From positions 1 through 5,031 of the forward strand of contig SKTN01000259.1 of NCBI GenBank assembly GCA_007117945.1: a stretch of 5,031 nt of DNA, written 5' to 3'. Under the pieces are notes generated by a model. It worked only from the letters and a program-made list of their open reading frames with translations, had not been told where the DNA came from and searched no databases. A program made the translations under genes and the position numbers. Shown piece by piece: positions 1 to 4,607 of the stretch. Each line of letters begins with the position of its first letter. The first letter of the stretch is position 1. This DNA comes from Nitriliruptoraceae bacterium (GTDB lineage: Bacteria > Actinomycetota > Nitriliruptoria > Nitriliruptorales > Nitriliruptoraceae).

Positions 1-41
1 AGCACCCCACCTCAGGGGTCGCGACCACGGGAGGGACCGGC

Positions 42-665
42 ATGAGCGAGCAGCCACGGGTGATCCTGGAGCGGGAACGCACCGGCTGGGACCTGCTGTT
101 CGGTGGCCTGTCCGTGGTGGCGGGCGGGATCGTGCTCAGCCACGTGGCCCTGGCGAGCGTGATCTCCGTGCTGTTCACCGGGTGGATGCTGCTGGTGGGC
201 GGTGCGACGCTCGCCGTGGGGGCCCTGGTGAACTGGTCGGATCACGGCCGGAGGTGGAACCTGGCCTACGGCGCGCTCATCGGGGTGCTCGGCTTCGCCT
301 TCGTGAGCAACCCCGGTGTGGGCCTGCTCGCCCTCACCCTGCTCGCCGGGTCGCTGCTCCTCGTCGGCGGCATGCTGCGGGTGGTCCTGGCCTTCCAGCC
401 CGGTATGCCCCGCGGGATGCTGCTGGTCAGCGCCGGCATCACCCTGGCGCTGGCCCTGCTGATCCTCAGCGGCTTCCCCGCCTCCGCCCTGTGGTTCCTG
501 GGCACGGTGCTGGGGGTGGAGCTGGTCATCGACGGCGTGACCACGATGCTGCTGGGACGCGTCCGCCTCGCCCAGGCCCGTGCGGCGGTGGGCGAGGACG
601 ACGAGGTCACCGAGGACGAGGTCACCGAGGACACCACCGACGAGGATGCACCGGCGGTGGGGTGA
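42..665 (+). CDS. HdeD/DUF308-family six-helix membrane protein with acidic C-terminal tail
   Basis: This predicted inner-membrane protein of 207 residues belongs to the HdeD/DUF308 group. Its E. coli namesake is linked to acid resistance, but the biochemical role of the family is not known. Six hydrophobic segments are visible at about residues 15-33, 38-63, 73-90, 93-116, 124-142 and 147-172. They are glycine-rich with short loops, as expected for the repeated two-helix DUF308 unit. There is no cleavable signal peptide; the N-terminus is short and charged. After the last helix a basic patch (RVRLAQAR) is followed by an acidic tail (about 184-203) containing DEVTE twice, encoded by a 15-bp tandem repeat. 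The ATG start is supported by GGAGG at 30-34, seven bases upstream. The gene ends 43 bases before the convergent DUF302 gene. Its own promoter lies outside the window. The family call rests on topology and sequence style, without any search. Confidence 0.82.
   Translation: MSEQPRVILERERTGWDLLFGGLSVVAGGIVLSHVALASVISVLFTGWMLLVGGATLAVGALVNWSDHGRRWNLAYGALIGVLGFAFVSNPGVGLLALTLLAGSLLLVGGMLRVVLAFQPGMPRGMLLVSAGITLALALLILSGFPASALWFLGTVLGVELVIDGVTTMLLGRVRLAQARAAVGEDDEVTEDEVTEDTTDEDAPAVG
600..632 (+). repeat. 15-bp in-frame tandem repeat (2.2 copies) in the acidic tail
   Basis: GACGAGGTCACCGAG occurs at 600-614 and again, identically, at 615-629, followed by the first three bases of a third copy. The unit is five codons long, so it duplicates the peptide DEVTE without shifting the frame of the HdeD-like gene. 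It looks like a recent slippage duplication that lengthens the acidic cytoplasmic tail; copy number may vary between strains. Confidence 0.85.
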
Positions 666-674
666 CGCCCGCCG

Positions 675-687
675 CCGGGCCGCCCGG
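675..687. terminator. Short GC hairpin between convergent genes, possible terminator
   Basis: CCGGG (675-679) and CCCGG (683-687) form a five-pair stem with a three-base loop, in the 43-base gap between the convergent HdeD-like and DUF302 genes. There is no T-tract on either strand, and in such GC-rich sequence a five-pair stem can arise by chance. The position is right for a bidirectional terminator, but the support is weak. Confidence 0.25.
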
Positions 688-708
688 GGAGGCGCGGAGC
701 GCCGGGGA

Positions 709-1119
709 TCAGCTCGCTGACGCGGCCGCTTCGAGGGCACGCTGCAGCTCGTCGGCCACCTGGGAGGCGATGCCCTCGAGCTGCGGGTTCCCGGTCAACC
801 CCATCATGGCCGCGGGGTCGATCGCGATCAGTTCCGACCCCCCCTCGGGGTGCGCGCGCACCACGACGTTGCAGGGCAGCAGTCCGCCGATCATCGGGTC
901 GATACCGATGGCGTGGTGGGCGTAGGCCGGCTTGCAGGCGCCGAGGATCCGGTAGGGCGCCACCTCGACGTCCAGCTTGGCCTTCAGGGTGGCGGTGACG
1001 TCGATCTCGGTCAGCACCCCGAAGCCCTCGGCGGACAGGGCGTCGCGGACCCGGCCCTCAGCGGCCTCGGGGTCGTGGGGTGTGCGGATCTTGAGTACGT
1101 AGCGGTCCTGCTCGATCAT
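709..1119 (-). CDS. DUF302 (TT1751-like) domain protein
   Basis: This is a single-domain cytoplasmic protein of 136 residues (137 if the first of two tandem ATGs is used). It matches the DUF302 pattern: a beta-alpha start, then GFGVLTEIDVTATLKAKL (33-50), a block around YRILGACKPAYAHHA (56-70) and a LLPCNVVV block (80-87). It carries the two family-typical cysteines, C62 and C83. A strand (SELIAIDP) and a C-terminal amphipathic helix (VADELQRALEAA) finish the fold. No signal peptide or membrane segment is seen. The family function is unknown; the paired cysteines have invited redox or metal ideas that this sequence cannot test. I chose ATG 1119 because AGGAG (1129-1125 on this strand) lies five bases from it and only two bases from ATG 1122. 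The frame stays open upstream, but that extension is low-complexity and unlike the family. The gene diverges from the glutamate dehydrogenase gene across a region holding a 15-bp palindrome. Confidence 0.87.
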   Translation of the reverse strand: MIEQDRYVLKIRTPHDPEAAEGRVRDALSAEGFGVLTEIDVTATLKAKLDVEVAPYRILGACKPAYAHHAIGIDPMIGGLLPCNVVVRAHPEGGSELIAIDPAAMMGLTGNPQLEGIASQVADELQRALEAAASAS

Positions 1120-1124
1120 CATCG

Positions 1125-1129
1125 CTCCT
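1125..1129 (-). promoter_or_regulatory. Ribosome binding site of the DUF302 gene
   Basis: AGGAG on the minus strand precedes two tandem ATG codons. The gap is two bases to the first (1122) and five to the second (1119), which favours the second as the main start. Confidence 0.6.
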
Positions 1130-1204
1130 GGTGGGTGCGGTCGGAGGGCTCGTCGGCGGTGGCCGTCCTCGTGCACAACGCGCGCAGGGTCCTCGCGTGT
1201 TCCC

Positions 1205-1236
1205 CCGGTGGCAGGCACCGGCCACGTGCAGGCCGG
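1205..1236. other. Two overlapping, mutually exclusive hairpins in the divergent intergenic region
   Basis: CCGGTG (1205-1210) pairs with CACCGG (1216-1221) across five bases. CCGGCC (1218-1223) pairs with GGCCGG (1231-1236) across seven bases. They share 1218-1221, so only one can form at a time. If DUF302 transcription starts near the palindrome at 1271-1285, these would lie in its leader. They may equally be chance pairings in GC-rich DNA. Confidence 0.3.
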
Positions 1237-1264
1237 CTGCGGGTGGTGCCCTGCCCCGCCCGGC

Positions 1265-1295
1265 TTGCCATGAAGCGACGCTTCACAGCTAGGAT
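1265..1295 (+). promoter_or_regulatory. Predicted promoter of the glutamate dehydrogenase gene (TTGCCA-N19-TAGGAT)
   Basis: TTGCCA (1265-1270) matches five of six bases of the -35 consensus TTGACA. TAGGAT (1290-1295) is a good high-GC actinobacterial -10 (TANNNT). The spacer is 19 bases, longer than the usual 17, and 15 of them form a perfect palindrome. Transcription would begin near 1302, leaving a leader of roughly 90 bases before the GTG at 1391. Motif recognition was by eye only. The 19-base spacer would make a weak unaided promoter, which would suit a factor-dependent one. Confidence 0.5.
1271..1285. promoter_or_regulatory. Palindromic operator candidate, copy 1 (TGAAGCGACGCTTCA)
   Basis: This perfect 15-bp palindrome has seven-base arms and a single central base. 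It lies between the -35 and -10 of the predicted glutamate dehydrogenase promoter and also upstream of the divergent DUF302 gene, so a bound protein could affect both. The same arms recur at 4046-4060 upstream of the Gre-like gene, with only the three central bases changed. This recurrence makes a specific protein-binding site more likely than chance. I do not recognise it as the site of a well-known regulator such as CIRCE, HAIR, or actinobacterial LexA, GlnR or DtxR. Confidence 0.6.
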
Positions 1296-1390
1296 TTCCG
1301 TGACGCAACGGCGCGTCGCCCATCCCGCGCGGGGTCGGGCGGTGCTGCCTGCCGTCACGTCGTCGCGCACGACCGCGCAAAGGCTTCGAC

Positions 1391-2650
1391 GTGACGATCG
1401 ATCTGCACCAGCTCGCCCTGCACGCCATCGACGCCGCAGCCGAGGAACTGGCGCTGCCGGACCGGGTACGTGCAGCGCTCCACCAGCCGGAGCGCTCCCT
1501 GGCCGTCCAGGTCCCCTACCAGGCGGACGATGGGGCGACCCGGGTCGTACCGGGCTTCCGGGTGGCGCACTCCACGGCCCGCGGGCCCGCCAAGGGCGGC
1601 ACCCGCTTCCACCCCGAGGTCACCGCGGAGGAGGTCAACGGGCTGGCCACCCTGATGAGCGTGAAGACGGCGGTGGTGGACCTGCCCCTCGGTGGCGGCA
1701 AGGGCGGGATCACCGTCGACCCCAAGCAGCTCAGCGAGGCGGAGCTCGAGTCCCTGACCCGCAGCTACACCCGGGCCATCGCCGGCAGCATCGGCCCCGA
1801 GGTCGATGTCCCCGCCCCCGACGTCAACACCGGGCAGCGCCACATGGACTGGATCGCCGACGAGTACGCCCGGATCACGGGGCGGCACCAGCCGGGGGTC
1901 GTGACGGGCAAGTCCATCGCCGCCGGCGGATCGTTGGGCCGTGACACGGCCACGGCGACGGGCTGCCGCACCGTGGTGCACGCTGGCGCCAGGCGGCTGG
2001 GCCTGCCCGCGGACGCACGCGTGGTGATCCAGGGCTTCGGCAATGCCGGCGCGCACCTGGCACGGATGCTCGCCGAGGACGGTCTGCGGGTGGTCGGGGT
2101 CTCCGACAGCCGTGGCGGCGTGCACGATCCCGCGGGCCTGGACATCGCGGCGGTGGCGGCCGCCAAGGCCGAGCACGGCTCGGTCACCGCCTCCGACGCC
2201 GAGGTGGTGGACCCGGGCCAGCTGCTCGCGCTGGAGTGCGACATCCTCGTCCCCGCCGCCCTCGAGGGGGCCATCGACGTCGCGGAGGCGGAGAAGGTCC
2301 GGGCCACGCTCATCGCCGAGGCGGCCAACGGTCCCGTGACCAGCGAGGCGGACGCCATCCTCGCCGAGCGTGGCGTGACCGTGGTGCCCGACGTGCTCGC
2401 CAGCGCGGGTGGGGTGATCGTCTCCTGCTTCGAGTGGCAGCAGAACCAGCGCGAGGAGCGGTGGAGCGCCCGGCACGTCGCGGAGCGCCTCGAGGAGCGC
2501 ATGTGCCGCTCCCTCGATGACCTGTGGGCCGTGGCCACCTCCCGGGGACTGGACCTGCGCTCCGCCGCCATGGTGCTCGGTGTCGGCCGCATCGCCGCCG
2601 CGATCGAGGCGCGGCACGCCGACCTCGCCGCCGGCGAGCTGGCCTCCTGA
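1391..2650 (+). CDS. gdhA: Glutamate dehydrogenase (Glu/Leu/Phe/Val dehydrogenase superfamily)
   Basis: This enzyme catalyses reversible oxidative deamination of glutamate to 2-oxoglutarate and ammonia with NAD(P), in the cytoplasm, probably as a hexamer. At 419 residues it is full length for the small-subunit class. Residues 33-145 hold the substrate domain: KGGTR (K68, R72), K92 in LMSVKTAVVDLP, the catalytic lysine K104 in GGGKGG, and D144 in PAPDVN. PGVVTGK and GGSLGRDTATATG (168-191) are typical of glutamate rather than leucine dehydrogenases. The Rossmann motif GFGNAG is at 215-220, with D239 at the end of the following strand. AANGP (311-315) and AGGVIVSCFEW (339-349, S345) complete the active site. 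ASAGG replaces the common ANAGG, and C346 the usual Tyr. Cofactor preference cannot be settled from sequence. The GTG start sits seven bases after AAAGG and gives the expected short N-terminus. A promoter with a palindrome lies about 100 bases upstream, and a strong hairpin follows the stop. Confidence 0.94.
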   Translation: MTIDLHQLALHAIDAAAEELALPDRVRAALHQPERSLAVQVPYQADDGATRVVPGFRVAHSTARGPAKGGTRFHPEVTAEEVNGLATLMSVKTAVVDLPLGGGKGGITVDPKQLSEAELESLTRSYTRAIAGSIGPEVDVPAPDVNTGQRHMDWIADEYARITGRHQPGVVTGKSIAAGGSLGRDTATATGCRTVVHAGARRLGLPADARVVIQGFGNAGAHLARMLAEDGLRVVGVSDSRGGVHDPAGLDIAAVAAAKAEHGSVTASDAEVVDPGQLLALECDILVPAALEGAIDVAEAEKVRATLIAEAANGPVTSEADAILAERGVTVVPDVLASAGGVIVSCFEWQQNQREERWSARHVAERLEERMCRSLDDLWAVATSRGLDLRSAAMVLGVGRIAAAIEARHADLAAGELAS

Positions 2651-2668
2651 ACGCCGGCAGCCTCTAGC

Positions 2669-2700
2669 GTGTGCCCCCGGTGCCCCGACCGGGGGCACGC
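2669..2700 (+). terminator. Strong GC hairpin after glutamate dehydrogenase, probable terminator
   Basis: TGCCCCCGGT (2672-2681) and ACCGGGGGCA (2688-2697) pair perfectly over ten bases around a six-base loop (GCCCCG). Three more pairs, one of them G-T, extend the stem to 2669-2700. It begins 18 bases after the stop codon. No T-tract follows, which is common for terminators of high-GC actinobacteria. It could also act in the leader of the downstream regulator gene or protect the 3' end of the gdhA mRNA. Confidence 0.65.
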
Positions 2701-2756
2701 TCGTGGCGGCGTCGCGCGGGCAGCCACCCGAGGGCTCGGCACCGGAGGACACGCCG

Positions 2757-3971
2757 ATGGACGCGAGCACCGCTCCGACGAGCGGCACGCCCACGCTGGA
2801 TGCCCTGGTCGACCAGGTCCACATCGGCGACAACCTCGTCGTGCTGTCCGAGGCGGGCGAGGTCCTCGACCTGCTCGTCGCGCGGTACCGCGCGGCTGCC
2901 GAGGGTCGGGCACCCCTGGTCCTGGTGACCGTGCGCTCGCCCTGGCGGGGTCCGGTCCCAGCCGGGGTCGAGGTGCTCGACTGGTCGGCGGTGTCCACGG
3001 GGGAGCCCGCCGAGCTGCCCCACGCCCTGCCCGTGGACGCCAGCCTCGAGGACGCGCTGGCGGACGTGCGGGCCGCGGACGAGCGGGTGGGGACGGGGGC
3101 GGTGTTCGCCTTCGATCGGTTGAGCGCCGTGCAGTCCGCCTGGTCCGACGAGGCGGCCCTCGAGCTGTTCCTGGCGACCTGCCCCCGGCTGTACCGGCGC
3201 CGCAGCCTGGCGCTGTGGCCCCTGGAGCTCCAGGCACACCGGCCCAGCTTCCTGCGTCGCCTCACCGAGGTCACCCAGGTCGTGGTGGAGGTCACCAGGG
3301 CCGAGGACGCTGACGACGGCGAGTACGTGCTCGCCGTGCGCAAGGCCGACGGGCGCGCCGGCGAGGTGCAGGGTCGACGCCGCGCGGTCCGCCTGCGCGA
3401 CGGCGACCTGGAACCGGTCGGCCCGGTGCTGACCACCCGGCAGCGGCTGGGGACCCTGATCCGGGACCAGCGCCTGGCCAGCGGGCTCGCCCAGGCCGAG
3501 GTCGCACGGCGGGTCGGTATCTCACCCTCGGCGCTCTCCCAGGTGGAGCGGGGCGTGCGTGGGCCCGGTGGTGACACCCTCGTCCGGCTCTGGGAGGTGC
3601 TCGGGGTGCCCTTCGGCCCCCGGGAGGCCGGCTCCAGCGGCTACCGGGTCTCACGGCGCAGCGGCCGGGAGCAGCGCCAGCTCCAGGAGGGCCTCGAGGG
3701 GGAGCAGCTGCTCCACGACCCCGCCATCGGCGAGCTGTGGTCCCTGCGGGTGGCGCCCGGCGCACGAGGCGACCACGGCCCCTTCGACGTCAAGGTGGCC
3801 GAGTCGATCACCGTGGTCCGTGGGGTCCTCGACCTGCAGCTGGCGGGACGCACGGAGACCCTGCACGAGGGCGACGCCCTGTTCACCGACGAGGCCCCGA
3901 TCCGCGGGTGGGCCAACCCCGGCGCGGTACCTGCCGAGATCGCGTGGGTCCTCCACGGCCACAGGACCTGA
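2757..3971 (+). CDS. Three-domain regulator: degenerate KaiC/RadA-like domain, XRE helix-turn-helix, cupin
   Basis: This is a predicted cytoplasmic transcription regulator of 404 residues. Residues about 10-220 resemble a KaiC/Rad55-type RecA fold: IGDNLVVL at 23-30, a strand LVLVTV (54-59), a Walker-B-like AVFAFDRLSAVQSAW (115-129), then CPRLYRRRSLALWPLE (142-157) and TQVVVEV (173-179). The Walker A GxxxxGKT is absent (SEAGEVLDLL at its place), so ATP hydrolysis is unlikely. Residues 228-288 are an XRE helix-turn-helix (AQAEVARRVGISPSALSQVERG). Residues 325-402 form a cupin with H340 and E349 but without the paired HxH or the motif-2 histidine (W385 is near its place), so metal binding may be weak or lost. 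I chose ATG 2757 because GGAGG (2744-2748) lies eight bases upstream; the frame is open further upstream but overlaps gdhA. The domain order fits regulators that sense a small molecule through the cupin. The target is unknown, and gdhA next door is a candidate. Confidence 0.84.
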   Translation: MDASTAPTSGTPTLDALVDQVHIGDNLVVLSEAGEVLDLLVARYRAAAEGRAPLVLVTVRSPWRGPVPAGVEVLDWSAVSTGEPAELPHALPVDASLEDALADVRAADERVGTGAVFAFDRLSAVQSAWSDEAALELFLATCPRLYRRRSLALWPLELQAHRPSFLRRLTEVTQVVVEVTRAEDADDGEYVLAVRKADGRAGEVQGRRRAVRLRDGDLEPVGPVLTTRQRLGTLIRDQRLASGLAQAEVARRVGISPSALSQVERGVRGPGGDTLVRLWEVLGVPFGPREAGSSGYRVSRRSGREQRQLQEGLEGEQLLHDPAIGELWSLRVAPGARGDHGPFDVKVAESITVVRGVLDLQLAGRTETLHEGDALFTDEAPIRGWANPGAVPAEIAWVLHGHRT

Positions 3972-4006
3972 ACGGCGACGGTCCGTGGTCGGCGTGGCCA
4001 AGGGGA

Positions 4007-4019
4007 CGAGGGACCCTCG
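4007..4019. terminator. 13-bp palindrome after the XRE/cupin gene, possible terminator
   Basis: CGAGGG-A-CCCTCG is a perfect palindrome starting 35 bases after the regulator stop codon. As RNA it can form a five-pair stem with a three-base loop. There is no T-tract, so it is only a weak terminator candidate; it could equally be a protein-binding site upstream of the Gre-like gene. Confidence 0.3.
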
Positions 4020-4046
4020 ACGTCGCGGCACCTCGTGGGGTACCGT
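4017..4046 (+). promoter_or_regulatory. Possible promoter of the Gre-like/DUF2804 unit
   Basis: Two readings are possible. TACCGT (4041-4046) fits a TANNNT -10, with a weak -35-like TCGACG (4017-4022) 18 bases upstream. Alternatively GGGTAC (4038-4043) resembles the -10 of stress sigma factors of the actinobacterial SigB/SigF type, although no clear GTTT-like -35 is visible at the right distance. In either case the palindrome at 4045-4061 would overlap or lie just downstream of the -10. Confidence 0.3.
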
Positions 4047-4061
4047 GAAGCATCGCTTCAC
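4045..4061. promoter_or_regulatory. Palindromic operator candidate, copy 2 (GTGAAGCATCGCTTCAC)
   Basis: Seven-base arms GTGAAGC and GCTTCAC flank the three bases ATC. The inner 15 bases share both six-base arms with the palindrome at 1271-1285, and on the opposite strand the two copies agree at 15 of 16 positions (GTGAAGC-R-TCGCTTCA). It is centred about 66 bases before the Gre-like start and overlaps the possible -10 elements, a location typical of a repressor operator. As RNA it could also form a seven-pair hairpin. Confidence 0.6.
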
Positions 4062-4106
4062 CGCGCGTTCCTGTGTTCCATCCCTTCTCGACGCGCCGTC
4101 CCCTTC

Positions 4107-4114
4107 AGGAGGTG
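4107..4114 (+). promoter_or_regulatory. Near-ideal ribosome binding site of the Gre-like gene
   Basis: AGGAGGTG is almost a full complement to the 16S rRNA 3' end; its GGAGG core is six bases from ATG 4119. It fixes the start there rather than at in-frame upstream codons and predicts high translation. Confidence 0.85.
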
Positions 4115-4118
4115 GATC

Positions 4119-4583
4119 ATGGCTGCCGAATCGACCCTCGTCCGCGCGCCCATCGTGCTGACCGCGGCAGGCCGCCAGTGGCTGCAGGACCGCCTCGCGC
4201 GGGGCAACGAGCGTCTGGAACGGATCGACGTCGACCTCGCCAGCGAGCGCACCGAGGAGCTGGTGACCCAGCGTGCCCAGCTGCGGGAGCAGCTCGACGA
4301 GCTCGAGGTCCTGCTGCGCGACGCCGTCGCCCCGGCGGACATCATCGACGACCCCACCATCGTGGAGATCGGTGATGAGGTCGAGGTGGAGTTCCCCGAC
4401 GGGGACCGGGAGTCCTTCCTGATCGTGCACCCCGTCGAGGCGGGCATGGACGAGCACCGGACCTCCAGCGACGCGCCCCTGGCCCGCGCCGTGCTGGGCA
4501 ACCGACCCGGTGACCGCATCACGGTGACCTCACCCGCTGGCGTCTACCACTGCACGATCGTGCGCCGGGACCGCATCGGCTGA
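4119..4583 (+). CDS. GreA/GreB-family transcription factor with a shortened coiled coil
   Basis: This protein of 154 residues is built like Gre factors, which enter the RNA polymerase secondary channel. It has an N-terminal antiparallel coiled coil (about 15-70: LTAAGRQWLQDRL, then ERLERIDVDLASERTEELVTQ and QLREQLDELEVLL in sequence) and a C-terminal FKBP-like domain (about 83-150). The C-terminal signature is clear: VEIGDEVEVEF, then SSDAPLARAVLGNRPGDRITVTSPAG. The coiled coil appears roughly 12-14 residues shorter than in E. coli GreA, by memory-based comparison, and the canonical tip GDLxENAEY is not intact. DLASERTEEL (39-48) may be its remnant. It could therefore stimulate cleavage poorly, act as a Gre antagonist, or resemble Rnk. 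The very strong SD fixes the start. A palindrome shared with the gdhA promoter region lies upstream. The DUF2804 gene follows after eleven bases, suggesting co-transcription. Confidence 0.84.
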   Translation: MAAESTLVRAPIVLTAAGRQWLQDRLARGNERLERIDVDLASERTEELVTQRAQLREQLDELEVLLRDAVAPADIIDDPTIVEIGDEVEVEFPDGDRESFLIVHPVEAGMDEHRTSSDAPLARAVLGNRPGDRITVTSPAGVYHCTIVRRDRIG

Positions 4584-4593
4584 GACGTTGGGC

Positions 4594-4607
4594 CATGGGG
4601 ACCCATG
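4594..4607 (+). promoter_or_regulatory. Inverted repeat spanning the DUF2804 start codon
   Basis: CATGGG-GA-CCCATG is a perfect inverted repeat that contains the ATG at 4595 in its left arm. As RNA it can fold into a five-pair stem with a four-base loop and hide the start codon. Only weak SD-like sequence precedes it, so translation may depend on ribosomes arriving from the Gre-like gene just upstream. Confidence 0.4.

Noticed and set aside
4..19. ACCCC-N6-GGGGT stem at the window edge
   Set aside because: A five-pair stem with no T-tract and no visible upstream gene; it cannot be judged as terminator or leader structure.
12..740. Minus-strand open frame opposite the HdeD-like gene
   Set aside because: The Gln/His/Gly-rich translation has no domain, whereas the opposite strand encodes a clean six-helix protein with a good SD.
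1120..1428. N-terminal extension of the DUF302 frame up to 1428
   Set aside because: The extension is not family-like, crosses the promoter and palindrome, and AGGAG lies directly before the ATG pair at 1122/1119.
850..1944. Plus-strand open frame across the DUF302 gene and the start of gdhA
   Set aside because: It overlaps two well-supported genes, and its translation degenerates into Arg/Pro/Gly-rich sequence.
2665..2670. TAGCGT as a -10 for the regulator gene
   Set aside because: It fits TANNNT, but no -35-like hexamer lies 16-19 bases upstream and transcription would start inside the hairpin.
2517..2756. Upstream extension of the regulator frame into the end of gdhA
   Set aside because: It would overlap gdhA and run through the strong hairpin at 2669-2700; ATG 2757 has a proper SD.
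1765..3237. Second long minus-strand open frame of 490 codons
   Set aside because: It shadows the same plus-strand genes in another frame, is low-complexity in composition and has no convincing family signature.
1355..3577. Very long minus-strand open frame of 740 codons opposite gdhA and the regulator gene
   Set aside because: Long antisense frames are expected in high-GC genes because G/C third positions remove stops. Its translation is Arg/Ser/Pro/Gly-rich with no recognisable domain, while both plus-strand genes have clear family motifs.
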